64,000 bases of DNA from Methanococcus voltae PS (lineage in GTDB: Archaea; AGJL01; Methanococci; Methanococcales; Methanococcaceae), in assembly GCF_024807035.1 (NCBI RefSeq), contig NZ_JANUCQ010000002.1, positions 434,001 through 498,000 of the forward strand, written 5' to 3'. Shown here piece by piece: positions 1-9,711 of the stretch; the stretch's first letter is position 1; each line of letters opens with the position of its first letter. The notes under the pieces were generated by a model, which made no database searches, was not told the origin of the DNA, and saw nothing but the letters and a program-made list of their open reading frames with translations. Position numbers and translations under genes: made by a program.

Positions 1-2
1 AT

Positions 3-1382
3 GCAGTAATCGTGGTTGAAGGTAGGGCAGACGTTTTAAATTTATTGAGATGCGGAATCAAGAATGCAGTAGCTGTCGAAGGTACGTCTGTTCCAAAATC
101 AATTATCGAATTAACCAAAAGAAAAACTACTACGATATTTACGGATGGAGATAGGGGCGGAGAGCTAATATTAAAAGAATTGTTACAAACTTGTGATGTG
201 GATTATGTTGCAAGAGCTCCATATGGTAAGGAAGTTGAAGAAACCTCTAAAAAAGAAATATTAAAATGTTTAAGGTCTAAAATACCAATAGAACAATATA
301 ATATAAATATGGAAGAAGGTAAGACTGATAAATACGAAAAATCTGAAAAAACGTATAAAACCAGTAATAACAATGGAAACGGTAATGGGATTAATAGTAG
401 AGAAAATAAAAAAATAGAAGAATTCATACCTCAAGGTTCAAAAGATAAAGATAAAAGTAAAGATAAAGAAGGTTTTGGCTACCATAAATATAAAAAAGAG
501 CTAAATTCTAATTTAGAGCATATTAAAGAAAATTTTGGGAAATCTCAAATATTGGATGAAAAATCTGAAAAATCTGAAAAGGCACATCCTGTAAAAGATT
601 ACTTAAAAGGAGAAGGAATAATTGATGTTGACAAATTAAATGAAGAGTCAAAAATAAGTGAAAGTAGTAAAAAAAGCGAAGACACTATATTAGGTAAGAC
701 CTCAAAAAGTGCAGGTATGAATGTCGAAGTAAAAACTGAAAACTTAAGAAATAAGGAAAAAGATAGTTCCAAAACCGAAGTTTCAAAAAAGAAGATAATA
801 GAAATGGAAAATAAAAAATCTGGAAAAACAATTGAAGCTCGCGTACAAAAAAATGATGAAAAAGATAAAAAAATAAAAGCAGATGAACCTTTAACAGATT
901 CTAAAATATCTACGGAATTTAAAGCTAAAGAATTGGAAAAACGTAAAACCAAAGCATCTAAGGAATACAAGGAATCTAAAGAAAAAGAAGATAAATTTGG
1001 ACGCAATATTGGAAATATTATAAGTAACGATTCAAAAAATAAAGAATTAGTTGATAAAATAGAAATAGAATCTACTATAGAAGTAACGCCATTAATCGAC
1101 ATTAACGACATAAACAGTGTAAAATCCATTGTGGATAAAATTCAAGGAACTGGAATGGTTAGTATAATACATGACGGCGTAGAAAAGCTTATAAATATGG
1201 AAGAATTAGTAGATAATCCAGAAATTAAAGACAATGACATTATAATTTTAGATTATCCTATAAATCAACAAATTGTTGATAAATTATATAACAAAACCAA
1301 ATTAATTATCGGTAAAAACGTTAATGTGTCAAAAAGACCGTCAGAACTTAGATTACTTTCATTCAATGAATTAAAAGCATAA
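3..1382 (+). CDS. dnaG: Archaeal DnaG-type primase, 5' truncated by window edge
   Basis: The reading frame is open from the first bases, so the N-terminus lies outside the window. The visible start reads [18 protein letters not shown], the beginning of a TOPRIM domain, followed by the acidic motif [10 protein letters not shown] that binds metal in TOPRIM enzymes. Archaeal DnaG makes or handles RNA primers and is also found with the exosome. The next roughly 250 residues are a Lys/Glu/Ser-rich low-complexity linker with almost no hydrophobic core. The last roughly 95 residues return to a folded-looking domain ending in [11 protein letters not shown]. The linker is the odd feature: it makes the protein much longer than the TOPRIM core needs and resembles inserts in several other proteins of this window. 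The family call is firm; the role of the linker is unknown. Confidence 0.9.
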   Translation, partial: AVIVVEGRADVLNLLRCGIKNAVAVEGTSVPKSIIELTKRKTTTIFTDGDRGGELILKELLQTCDVDYVARAPYGKEVEETSKKEILKCLRSKIPIEQYNINMEEGKTDKYEKSEKTYKTSNNNGNGNGINSRENKKIEEFIPQGSKDKDKSKDKEGFGYHKYKKELNSNLEHIKENFGKSQILDEKSEKSEKAHPVKDYLKGEGIIDVDKLNEESKISESSKKSEDTILGKTSKSAGMNVEVKTENLRNKEKDSSKTEVSKKKIIEMENKKSGKTIEARVQKNDEKDKKIKADEPLTDSKISTEFKAKELEKRKTKASKEYKESKEKEDKFGRNIGNIISNDSKNKELVDKIEIESTIEVTPLIDINDINSVKSIVDKIQGTGMVSIIHDGVEKLINMEELVDNPEIKDNDIIILDYPINQQIVDKLYNKTKLIIGKNVNVSKRPSELRLLSFNELKA

Positions 1383-1439
1383 AATAACTAATAAAATAAA
1401 TAAAAATAGAATATCTATTAATTTTTTTATCAAATTTAA

Positions 1440-1736
1440 TTATCTTTTTTTCCGTGCAATTTCTTTCCCAATTTTTTCCCCGGTATCCTTTAACCTACTT
1501 GCCACACTTCTTGGAACGTCGCCTTTTTCAGATAATATCTTTCCTATGATACTTGACAATAAAAATATTGCGTAAGTATGTTCTGATTTAGTTCTGTGTA
1601 TATGGTGAGGCCTGATGTTCAAGTTATCGTATTCCTCGAAACTGTCCCCTAAAGTATCTTCACCAAAAGTAGTGTAGAGGTCTTTTCTCATATATACTAA
1701 AAGCTGATGTAATTGAATTAATTCATCATTATGCAT
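1440..1736 (-). CDS. UPF0058 family small archaeal protein
   Basis: A 98-residue protein starting MHNDELIQLHQLLVYMRKDL, matching my memory of the archaeal UPF0058 family, which has no established function. Conserved-looking features are the helical N-terminus, the HHIHRTKSEHTYAIFLL segment with clustered histidines (possible metal ligands, an inference), and a basic C-terminus ending ARKKR. The ATG has a GGTGG ribosome site six or so bases upstream. It converges with dnaG, with only a 57 bp A+T-rich gap between the stop codons. No partner gene suggests a role. Confidence 0.75.
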   Translation of the reverse strand: MHNDELIQLHQLLVYMRKDLYTTFGEDTLGDSFEEYDNLNIRPHHIHRTKSEHTYAIFLLSSIIGKILSEKGDVPRSVASRLKDTGEKIGKEIARKKR

Positions 1737-2034
1737 TTAACCACCATGATAATATAGTAAACAAATAAAAAATACTAAAAATATATAATCGTAACTACTT
1801 ATGGGTTAATTTTATTTATACATTTAGTAGTATTCTTATGATATCATATTGTTTTTAAATTAATCATATTTAAGCATATCTTATATATTAAAACGTTTTA
1901 TGAAAAATACACTCAGAAGTAATATATTTAAGATGTCAATTAAATATTATATTTTAAGAAAAATAAAAATAGGGTGATATATTTAAAAATAAAAATAAAA
2001 ATAAAAATACAATATATTATATTATATTATATTA

Positions 2035-3345
2035 TTATTTAAATTCTGGAACTACTGCTCGTATAAACTCTTTTTTACCTTTTGTTAAATCCATTGTAGC
2101 GTCAATACCCATTTTTGCAGTTAATTTCATCTTATGGTCTGCTGAGGGGTCTAATGAAGAGCCTTTTGCACCATCTATGATTATAACATCTCTTGAACTT
2201 TGAACTCTTGTAGCTATTGCATATTCGACATCTACTGGGTTGTATATATCTATATCATCATCTACGATTACAACATGCTTTAAACTTGGGTGTGCTGCCA
2301 AAGCTGCCAATATTGCATTTTTACCATCGCCTTGTGTTTTTTTGTCGATTGATACAACAGCATGTAACCAACAGCAACTACCTTCGGTTAAAGCTACATT
2401 CTTAACAGATGGAACTGTGTTTCTAATTCCTTTAAACATTCTAGGTTCTTGAGGTAAACCCATCAAAATCTTATGCTCTGTTCCACCTGGGAGCAATGCG
2501 TGGAATATCGGGTCTTTTTTTGTCCTAAGCCCTGTTACTTTTATAACCGGTTGCTTTCTTATAACGTCGTATGTTCCAGTAATGTCAACAAATGGACCTT
2601 CATCATCATTTTTATTTGTTATTTTACCTTCGATTATAAACTCAGCTTCCGGGATTTCTAAATCAACAGTTTTACCCCTTATAGTTTTAATAGGCTTATT
2701 CATAATTGCAGAAGCGTATTTTAATTCGTTGAAAGAAACATCTCCGGAAGTTGATGCAGCCAAGAGTAAAGCAGGTTCTACACCAATTGCTATTGCAACA
2801 TCTATGCCTTCCTTGCCTTCTTTTATTGCGTTTTCAATGTTTTTATGATATATGTAATGAAGGTGTCTTTGTTCAACCATTCTTATAACCAAATTTCCAT
2901 CTGGTCTTATTAAAATTCTGTGGATTGAAGCATTTACGCCTTCGTCTTTATCCTTAACAATTACGATACCTGAAGTCAAGTAAGGTCCTGCATCTTCACC
3001 ATAATATGTAGGAATAGGATATTCGATTATTTTTTGCACTTCATCGTCTACATATTGGTTTTCTAATTCCTTATCCAATACAAGTTCCCCGTTTGGCTCG
3101 TTTTCCATTGCTTTAATCATGTGATTCATCAAGTCTTCGGGCTTTATATTCAAACTTTTTGCAACATTCTCACGGGTGCATAAGTTACCCACTACCTTAT
3201 AACCGTTTACATTTTCAATCATAACTGTATTGGCGTTACCTTTATCGTTATCGTTTAAAACCTTTGAAATTTCAAATATTTTGTTTGCTGAATCAATTTT
3301 TACTTTATCCAATGAATTTATAAATTTTCTGTAATCGCTTTCCAT
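2035..3345 (-). CDS. UbiD-family decarboxylase, probable anhydromevalonate phosphate decarboxylase
   Basis: About 436 residues of the UbiD fold. Family signatures are visible: RMVEQRHLHY in the first half, LLPGGTEHKILMGLPQEP, and the late VIVDDDIDIYNPVDVEYAIATR segment. UbiD enzymes use prenylated FMN for reversible decarboxylation. The single-copy archaeal member (MJ1133-like) is the anhydromevalonate phosphate decarboxylase of the modified archaeal mevalonate pathway, which feeds lipid synthesis; I infer that role from length and lineage. The frame also allows a GTG start nine bases earlier (3354); I prefer the ATG at 3345, but neither start has a strong ribosome site. It stands alone between A+T-rich spacers. 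A geranylgeranyl reductase at 56.6 kb serves the same lipid pathway. Confidence 0.8.
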   Translation of the reverse strand: MESDYRKFINSLDKVKIDSANKIFEISKVLNDNDKGNANTVMIENVNGYKVVGNLCTRENVAKSLNIKPEDLMNHMIKAMENEPNGELVLDKELENQYVDDEVQKIIEYPIPTYYGEDAGPYLTSGIVIVKDKDEGVNASIHRILIRPDGNLVIRMVEQRHLHYIYHKNIENAIKEGKEGIDVAIAIGVEPALLLAASTSGDVSFNELKYASAIMNKPIKTIRGKTVDLEIPEAEFIIEGKITNKNDDEGPFVDITGTYDVIRKQPVIKVTGLRTKKDPIFHALLPGGTEHKILMGLPQEPRMFKGIRNTVPSVKNVALTEGSCCWLHAVVSIDKKTQGDGKNAILAALAAHPSLKHVVIVDDDIDIYNPVDVEYAIATRVQSSRDVIIIDGAKGSSLDPSADHKMKLTAKMGIDATMDLTKGKKEFIRAVVPEFK

Positions 3346-3560
3346 ATTTTCCACTACATCACTACTTTTTTAATGAATATAATTTAATAAATTTATTAAA
3401 AATATACTATTTATAATTAAGGTGTAATTTCAGAGATAATGAAAAATAAAAAGTAAAATTTAAAGATAAATATGTAAAATTATGTATTAAAAAGAAAAAT
3501 AAAATTTAAAATAATAAAATTTAAACTAATAAAAAAGAGTAAAAAATAAGAATTAAAGAA

Positions 3561-5111
3561 TTAATTTGTATAATCACTATTGTCTCTTTTTTTACCATCT
3601 TTCGGATATTTCAATTTCCAACCTTTTTTAACCCATTCGTCATCGTAATTATTTTCTTCTGCCCATTGTTTTAAGAAGCTTTCCCATTTATTCCATAATT
3701 CTGCATAATTACGTTTTATTAATTCAATTTCCCCAGTTTCCATTGCGGGGCACATAAAACAACCTACCCTATCGAAATTCTGCTCATAAAGTACATTGTA
3801 AGGTGCTTCATTTCTTAAAATATAAACCCAAACGTGCATAGCTGTCCACTCTAATATAGGAGCTGCTAATGTTTGTTTTTTAATATTTGGACTTTGCCAA
3901 ATTCTTGGTTTCTTTGAACGATTGATAGACTCGTATTTTCGTAATCCCACAAATGTAAGGCAACCTTTAGAGTATTTGGCATCTATTAAATCACCTAGAG
4001 GTCTTAATTTACATTCTTCACTACACCAACGATTATCTCTAGATGGTGGACCGTATGTTTTAACTAATTCCCAGAAATCACTTGATTTGGTTCTCAATAT
4101 TTCCTTACCATAGTGTTTTTCCATTATATCAATGTTTTCTAGCGTCTCGTCAAATTCGATACCCGTGTCATTAAAGAGTATTTCATAAGATGCTTGGGAT
4201 TTTTCAATTTCGGGGTCATTATTAAATGCGTTTCTTGCAAGTAAATAAACTACTAAACTGTCTTTACCGCCAGAATAAGCAACTGTTGGAGGTAAATTTA
4301 TTTTTTCGGCAGTATTTCTCATGAAACCCACTGCTTGTGTTTCAAATTTATCCATTGGTGTTTTATTTGCTTCCACCATTGTTTTAAAGTCTGAAGTTAC
4401 AGGATTCGTATTTGCAGGTCTTGGCTCTTCTGATTTCCTAACTTTTGCAATCATTCCTTTTTGGGCGTCTATCATTTCTTTATAGTCCATTCTTGCCCTA
4501 CCGACACCTAAAATATCCATTTTACTTGCATCTATTTCTAGCGGGGTTTTTTCCAACAAATCAGTGTAAACTCCATTTACATCCCCATATTTAGATATTA
4601 ATTCTTCGTTTTCAACTAATATGATTACATCGTCATCTGTTTTAATATCAGGTGACGCATAAGCTAAACCTGGTCTTAATATCGAAGCTCCTTTTAAAAT
4701 ATATGGGGGTACATCGTTCTTAATAACGATTATTTTTTTATTCACGGTTTCTATAAACCTTCTTGCCCCTTCAATCGTGGGAATAACTTTCCATTGACAG
4801 CTTTTTTCGTTGTAATTTAAAATACCAACTACTTGACCATCTAAAATTATCTCTTGCATATATTCGGTGCCTGGTACCTTATTTACTAAAGCTACCTTAT
4901 TTTCAAAGATATTTTCAGTTATTCCAAATTGATTGTGTAATGTTTCATTTATAAGTATTATATCATTCTCAAATGCAGGTCTTGCATCTGCTGGAGGGGT
5001 TACTTTTACTTCAAATGTTTTATTACCACATTTTGAACATTCTTTATCCAAAACTGGTACGTTACATGTTTCACACCATCTTAAATGGATTTTTCCCAAA
5101 ACTGTTTTCAT
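3561..5111 (-). CDS. Archaeal PAPS-reductase-like PP-loop protein with N-terminal zinc ribbon and PUA-like region
   Basis: A 516-residue multidomain protein. Residues about 10-32 form a zinc ribbon (WCETCNVP...CSKCG). Residues about 125-180 look like a PUA RNA-binding domain (KGASILRPG). The C-terminal half is a PAPS-reductase/adenylyl-sulfate-type PP-loop domain with AYSGGKDSLV at about 278-287, then RDNRWCSEECK, GLRKYES and RVGCFMCPA. PP-loop enzymes of this class activate or transfer sulfur, and a zinc ribbon plus PUA suggests an RNA substrate rather than free PAPS; that is inference. Methanococcales carry related proteins (MJ0066/MJ0973 type) without a settled function. The start is ATG behind GGTGA. 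Its neighbour is ThiI, another PP-loop sulfurtransferase, 109 bp upstream on the same strand. Confidence 0.8.
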   Translation of the reverse strand: MKTVLGKIHLRWCETCNVPVLDKECSKCGNKTFEVKVTPPADARPAFENDIILINETLHNQFGITENIFENKVALVNKVPGTEYMQEIILDGQVVGILNYNEKSCQWKVIPTIEGARRFIETVNKKIIVIKNDVPPYILKGASILRPGLAYASPDIKTDDDVIILVENEELISKYGDVNGVYTDLLEKTPLEIDASKMDILGVGRARMDYKEMIDAQKGMIAKVRKSEEPRPANTNPVTSDFKTMVEANKTPMDKFETQAVGFMRNTAEKINLPPTVAYSGGKDSLVVYLLARNAFNNDPEIEKSQASYEILFNDTGIEFDETLENIDIMEKHYGKEILRTKSSDFWELVKTYGPPSRDNRWCSEECKLRPLGDLIDAKYSKGCLTFVGLRKYESINRSKKPRIWQSPNIKKQTLAAPILEWTAMHVWVYILRNEAPYNVLYEQNFDRVGCFMCPAMETGEIELIKRNYAELWNKWESFLKQWAEENNYDDEWVKKGWKLKYPKDGKKRDNSDYTN

Positions 5112-5220
5112 AAATTCACCAAATAATTAAATAACTACCAAATATTACATATTTTTATAGTTTTATTTTTATTTTTATGTTACTATTTTTTATTTTTTTA
5201 TTTTTTATTTTATCTTATTT

Positions 5221-6564
5221 TTAATTTTCTTCTTGTTCTTTTTGTTCCGATTCCTTTTTTAATAATAATTCTTCAATATTATTAATTTCATTTTCTCTTG
5301 CATCAGTTGCAGGGAATTTCGGTACTGCAAAACAGTGTAATTCTTTACTTGTTGATATTTTAAGCGTGCCTATTTTATCGGCTAACCTCATTATTTCAAC
5401 TTTATCAAAACCGATTAGCGGTCTTAAAACTTGCAAATTTGTGCAACTACTGATTACCCTTAAATTTTTAAGTGTTTGAGAAGCGACCTGCCCCATATTA
5501 TCTCCGTTTACTACAGCGTCGCATTTGTACTTGTATGCAAATTTTTCGGCAATCTTTAACATTTTTCTCTTACAGAATACACAAGTATATTTTTCTTTCT
5601 TCAATTCTATTAAATTATCTTTTATATCCCCTAAAGTTTCTTTAAAATCTACTTCAATATACTTTAAGCTTGGGTCGTAATCTTTTAAAATTTCAACCAA
5701 TTTTTGAACTTTTTCAGAACCTTCTTCCGAAGTTTTCATGTGTAAAAGTACTAATTTACAGCCTCTTTTAGCCATCATAAATGCTGAAACTGGGCTATCA
5801 ATACCGTCAGAGGTTAAAACCAACACTTTTCCTTGTGTACCCACAGGTAAACCGCCGATACCTTCAAAACGTTCACTGAATATGAATGAATAATCGTTTA
5901 ATAACTCTATATCAATTGAAATATCCGGGCTAACTAAATCAACTTTTAAGTTATATTTACCACCCATTTCGCCACCTACTGCCATATTAACTTCTAATGA
6001 ATTCATAGGGAACTTTTTTTGCATCCTTTGGGTTTTAATTCTAAAAGTTGTCTCTTTAGTATTATTATTATTTTTATTATTATTATTTTTATTATTATTA
6101 TTATTTTTGTCATTTAATCGTTTTTCTACTTCTTCAAAAGCTTTTTCCTTTATTTTCTCAATTGTGGGCTCCATTATCACAGTACAAGGGCTAAATGAAA
6201 CTATACCTGGAGTTCTAGCGAGCAAATCTTTTAATTTATCGGTATTTTGTTCTTCAGTTGCTACAAGCAATCTAGTATGCAATAAATACACGTTCACCTT
6301 GAAATTGTGCATTTCGCAGACTGATTTTATATTTTTTGCAAGTAAACGCTCAAATCGGTGCATGGTTTGTCTTGACTTTGTACCAATTTCCCCGTATCGT
6401 AATATAAAATAATTTAAATTTAAATCATTATTATCTATTTTTTTATTTAACTCATCTATTTGTTGCTTTTTTATTTCTTGTCGAGTTGATTGTTTCTTTA
6501 CTTGGTTTATTTGTTCTACTTGTTTCACATGTTCTTCAGGGTTTTTTTGAGTGTTGCTATCCAA
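5221..6564 (-). CDS. thiI: tRNA 4-thiouridine synthase ThiI (archaeal type, no rhodanese domain)
   Basis: ThiI adenylates U8 of tRNA and inserts sulfur. The THUMP domain begins at LNYFILRYGEIGTKSRQTMHR (residue about 50). The PP-loop is present as TSDGIDSPVSAFM, with Asp where SGGxDS usually has Gly. No rhodanese domain follows; instead a TCVFCKRKM CxxC pair is present, the cysteine pair described for methanococcal ThiI. The first roughly 50 residues are a Lys/Gln-rich extension starting at TTG, and a poly-Asn run encoded by AAT/AAC repeats sits in the THUMP-side region near 6060-6110. Both extras look lineage-specific. ThiI lies upstream of the PAPS-reductase-like gene and may be cotranscribed with it. 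Confidence 0.93.
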   Translation of the reverse strand: MDSNTQKNPEEHVKQVEQINQVKKQSTRQEIKKQQIDELNKKIDNNDLNLNYFILRYGEIGTKSRQTMHRFERLLAKNIKSVCEMHNFKVNVYLLHTRLLVATEEQNTDKLKDLLARTPGIVSFSPCTVIMEPTIEKIKEKAFEEVEKRLNDKNNNNNKNNNNKNNNNTKETTFRIKTQRMQKKFPMNSLEVNMAVGGEMGGKYNLKVDLVSPDISIDIELLNDYSFIFSERFEGIGGLPVGTQGKVLVLTSDGIDSPVSAFMMAKRGCKLVLLHMKTSEEGSEKVQKLVEILKDYDPSLKYIEVDFKETLGDIKDNLIELKKEKYTCVFCKRKMLKIAEKFAYKYKCDAVVNGDNMGQVASQTLKNLRVISSCTNLQVLRPLIGFDKVEIMRLADKIGTLKISTSKELHCFAVPKFPATDARENEINNIEELLLKKESEQKEQEEN

Positions 6565-6987
6565 TGTTTCACATCCTGTAGTCTAACTTATATCAGTATT
6601 GCATTACTTGTATTATTGTGTGATATCAATTATTAATTAAATTAAGAAATTATAATAACTATAATAATTTTTAAAATAGATTAATATAAAAATGGATTAT
6701 CAAATATATAAAGATTTATTTAATTGAATTAATTTCGTAAAATAAAGTCTAAATCTTAAACATCGGTAAAAGATAAAAGATAAAAGATTAAAAAAAGAAT
6801 TATTTAATTAAAATAAAAAAAATAAAGTTGTGGGCATTTTAGTGGTAATATTACATATATAGAGGTTATATCCATATTATTCCATTATTGGTATTTGTCA
6901 TATGTTTTATTTAACATAAATTGGGCATATAATATCATATAATTTAAAATTATTAAAATATTAAATATATTTTATTATGTTATTTTA
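6565..6987. other. Intergenic gap thiI-fprA
   Basis: The 423 bp contain no gene I can support. The sequence is almost entirely A+T, with a short tandem AAAGATA-type repeat near 6768-6790 and a slightly less A+T-rich patch at 6830-6900 that holds the palindrome GTAATATTAC. Both flanking genes are on the minus strand, so the right side should hold the thiI promoter and the left side the fprA 3' end. I found no hairpin strong enough to call. Confidence 0.4.
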
Positions 6988-8205
6988 TTATTTAATTGCA
7001 TTTGCTAATTTTTTACCAATATCGTAGCAATTTACTAACTCTTCTTCGTCAGGGATGTAGTATAATTCGTAATTATCTAGAACATCAAACCCAGCTTCTT
7101 TTAATTCGTCTGCAATGAACTCAATAGCTCCCCCTCTTCCACCCATTGAACCAAATACAACGGATTTCTTTTTGTAGCCTGTTCTTGCAAATCTTAAACC
7201 TTTAATGTAGTACATTAAATCGCCAATACTTGGGTATGGTACGTCATTAATTGTAGGAATACCGAATAAGACTGCTTTACTGTCCAACATATCTTTTACG
7301 ATTTCACTTCTTTCATCATTATGTAAATTATACATAACAACGTCGATACCTTCACTCATTAAACCTTCTGCCAAAGCATGTGCCATTTTTTGAGTTGAGC
7401 CGTGCATTGTATCATATACGATTGTAGCCTTATTTTCACATTGACCGGTTGCATACTTTTGATATTCTCCAATAGCTTTCATTGGGTCGGTCCAAATTTG
7501 ACCATGTGATGGAGCTATCATTGTTATTTTATCGAGTAAACCTAATTCGATAACTTCATTGAACTTTTTAAGTACTAATTTAGATAGTGGAGTTATTAAG
7601 TTAGCGTAAAATTTCTTATTTGCATCGAGTAAAATGTTTTCAGGTATTTCATTGTCGTATCTTTCAGAGAAACAAAGGTGTTGTCCGAAAGCGTCATTTG
7701 AGAATAAAATTCCTTCTTCGTTGTACATTGTAAACATACTATCTGGCCAGTGTAATAATGGGGCTTCTAAGAATGTTAATGTTTTACCGCCTAAATCTAA
7801 AGTTTCAAGAGATTTTATAACTTTGAAATCCGCACCTTTTAAAGCAGGGTAGTGCTTTAACAATCCTTTAACTGCTACTTCGGTACAGTAAATCGGTGCT
7901 TCAGGGAATTTTCTATGAGCTTCCACTAATGCACCACTGTGGTCTTTTTCAACGTGATTTTGAACAATTGCATCGATTTTGAAAGGTTTTCCTTCTTTTT
8001 CACATGCGTCTTTGATTCTACCCCACATCTGCGCTGATTGTCCAGGGTATGTGTTATCTATCAAAACGGTTTTATCTTCGCCAAATACCAAAAAAGCGTT
8101 GTAAGTCGTACCTTTTAACGTGTAACCGTGGTACATTCTTATATCCCAATCCATGACACCAACCCAGTAAGTGCCATCTGCTATTTTAAAAGCGTCTGCT
8201 TTCAT
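6988..8205 (-). CDS. fprA: F420H2 oxidase, flavodiiron protein FprA
   Basis: A 405-residue flavodiiron protein. The N-terminal metallo-beta-lactamase-like half carries the diiron ligands in [12 protein letters not shown], with later ligand regions around [18 protein letters not shown] and APSHGQIW. The C-terminal half is a flavodoxin domain starting [22 protein letters not shown], which binds FMN. In methanogens this enzyme reduces O2 to water with coenzyme F420H2 and protects the anaerobe. Length is typical and complete. The ATG follows GAGGTGA. The upstream region contains a five-copy 8-bp tandem repeat (8254-8293), an unusual leader for this gene. Confidence 0.95.
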   Translation of the reverse strand: MKADAFKIADGTYWVGVMDWDIRMYHGYTLKGTTYNAFLVFGEDKTVLIDNTYPGQSAQMWGRIKDACEKEGKPFKIDAIVQNHVEKDHSGALVEAHRKFPEAPIYCTEVAVKGLLKHYPALKGADFKVIKSLETLDLGGKTLTFLEAPLLHWPDSMFTMYNEEGILFSNDAFGQHLCFSERYDNEIPENILLDANKKFYANLITPLSKLVLKKFNEVIELGLLDKITMIAPSHGQIWTDPMKAIGEYQKYATGQCENKATIVYDTMHGSTQKMAHALAEGLMSEGIDVVMYNLHNDERSEIVKDMLDSKAVLFGIPTINDVPYPSIGDLMYYIKGLRFARTGYKKKSVVFGSMGGRGGAIEFIADELKEAGFDVLDNYELYYIPDEEELVNCYDIGKKLANAIK

Positions 8206-8600
8206 AATCGCTTCACCTCAAATTTTTATAGATTATTGATATATCATAAAATTACTGTAATACTGTAATACTGTAATACTGTAATACTGTAATAATTTAT
8301 TGTGCTAACCATTTTCTAAATAATATCTATGTATGTACCCTATATATTATATTTATGGTGTGTAATTCGTCTTTTTTAAAAAAAAATTAACGAATATCGG
8401 ATTATGTTTAATTAACGCCATTTATTCGATAATTATTTATGATTATATATGAATTTTAACAATATATTTATATATATTAATTGATTAATTAACTAATTCG
8501 TGATGAAATGATACAGATGTACTTATATGTAAAGTATATAATATAAAATTTAAAATTTAAAATTAATATTTACAAAAAATACTAATTATTTGGTGAATTT
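8206..8600. other. Divergent promoter region fprA / thiolase
   Basis: This 395 bp gap lies between two divergent genes and so must hold both promoters. On the fprA side it holds the ACTGTAAT repeat array and, further out, a minus-strand TATA-like stretch near 8340-8355. On the right, a TATATATTAATTG stretch near 8470 may serve the thiolase gene. Nothing else is supported. Confidence 0.4.
8254..8293. repeat. Five tandem copies of ACTGTAAT upstream of fprA
   Basis: Five perfect, uninterrupted 8-bp units lie 49-88 bp before the fprA ATG. Joined units also make the small dyad ATTAC-T-GTAAT. If fprA transcription starts about 25 bp after the TATA-like sequence near 8345, the array lies inside the mRNA leader. 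It could be a tandem operator or a slippage-prone microsatellite; the sequence alone does not decide. Confidence 0.9.
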
Positions 8601-9680
8601 ATGAAAAGTTCTGAAAATTATAAAATCGATTACCCTATTGATGTTAAGGAATTGAAAAAATACTGCAATCCATCTTATGTCGTAATAAGGGATGATAAAT
8701 TAATTGTCTCAAATAAGAGATATGCAAAATTATCCAAAGAAAAAATGAAAAATATTGAAAAAGATTTTGGAATACCTGTTGTTTACTCACGAGTTTATGA
8801 GGAGATTTCTGAAAAAATGGGTAGGTTTGTAGCAAAATACAACATTATAAACCCTCGAAATAACATTGTCGTTGGTTTAAGTGGTGGAAAAGATAGTCTT
8901 GCATTATTGCATCTTTTGGAACCATATAGACGTAAGTTTGGTATATCCATAACTGCCATTACTGCCGATTTAAACATTGATGGTAAAAGACCTTGGGGCA
9001 ATATTGAAGAAAATACTCATTTAAAAAAGGTACATGAACAGTGTGAACACTTGCGAATACCTCATAAAATAATTAGTCATTGTGGTAACGTTGTGGAAAT
9101 GTCAAGATATTTAACAGAAAATGCAAAGGTAAAAGGTATAGAATACTCACCTTGCTTCTCTTGTTCACTTACTAGAAGACATATAATTACGAATTACATC
9201 CATGATAATTGTGAAACTTTTGAAACAAACGGAACCGATGAAAATAAAAAAAATAACTCTAAGAATTATAATAACCATAAAAATTATAAGATAGCTTTTG
9301 GTCATACTCTTGAAGATAATTCCGATACAATACTTGCGAATATGTTTAAAGGAGATAAGATAAAATCTTTAGCACCTATTAAAGAATTTACCCCTATGAA
9401 TGTGCCTTTTGACGAATTTGGTTTCAATTTGGACTTAAAACCTTGCACGATTATAAGACCGATATTAGCAATTAAAGAAGAGAAAATAGTTAAGGCACTT
9501 GAAGAATGTGACATTTGGTACTATAAAGATAAAGACGAATGTCCATACAGTAGGGCAAACGGTGACGGAATTAGGAAAAGAGCTCACTTTGTATTAAAAG
9601 ACCTTGAAAAAAATATTCCAAATGTTCGGGAAATGGTTATATCATCTACTTTAAAGACTATTGGTGATGATTTCGAATAA
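8601..9680 (+). CDS. TtuA/TtcA-like PP-loop tRNA thiolation protein
   Basis: A 359-residue protein with the PP-loop VVGLSGGKDSLALLHLL around residues 91-106. Three cysteines sit as in [4Fe-4S]-dependent tRNA thiolases: Cys185 and Cys188 in SPCFSCSLTRRH and Cys314 in DECPYSRA. The TtuA/TtcA/Ncs6 family adds sulfur to tRNA bases (2-thiouridine or 2-thiocytidine). The N-terminal roughly 80 residues lack the paired zinc ribbons of classical TtuA, so the exact target base is uncertain. An Asn/Lys-rich insert (TDENKKNNSKNYNNHKNYK) lies between the CxxC and AFGHTLEDN. ATG follows GGTGA. It is the third PP-loop sulfur-type enzyme within 6 kb. A guide RNA candidate begins on the opposite strand 31 bp after its stop. 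Confidence 0.75.
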   Translation: MKSSENYKIDYPIDVKELKKYCNPSYVVIRDDKLIVSNKRYAKLSKEKMKNIEKDFGIPVVYSRVYEEISEKMGRFVAKYNIINPRNNIVVGLSGGKDSLALLHLLEPYRRKFGISITAITADLNIDGKRPWGNIEENTHLKKVHEQCEHLRIPHKIISHCGNVVEMSRYLTENAKVKGIEYSPCFSCSLTRRHIITNYIHDNCETFETNGTDENKKNNSKNYNNHKNYKIAFGHTLEDNSDTILANMFKGDKIKSLAPIKEFTPMNVPFDEFGFNLDLKPCTIIRPILAIKEEKIVKALEECDIWYYKDKDECPYSRANGDGIRKRAHFVLKDLEKNIPNVREMVISSTLKTIGDDFE

Positions 9681-9694
9681 TCACCATTTATTAA

Positions 9695-9711
9695 TTAACC
9701 TAAAAGGTTAA
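9695..9711. terminator. Perfect 7-bp hairpin between thiolase gene and sRNA
   Basis: TTAACCT, a 3-nt AAA loop and AGGTTAA form a perfect hairpin. It lies 15 bp after the thiolase stop and directly at the 3' end of the minus-strand guide RNA. It could mark the 3' end of either transcript; this is an inference. Confidence 0.4.

Noticed and set aside
599-1129. Long minus-strand open frame (176 codons) opposite dnaG
   Set aside because: It is the reverse of the Lys/Glu-rich DnaG linker, giving a Phe/Ser/Leu-rich translation with no domain and no ribosome site.
6988-8205. Selenocysteine (in-frame TGA) or frameshift in the redox enzymes
   Set aside because: All frames here are uninterrupted and full length, so no recoding is needed.
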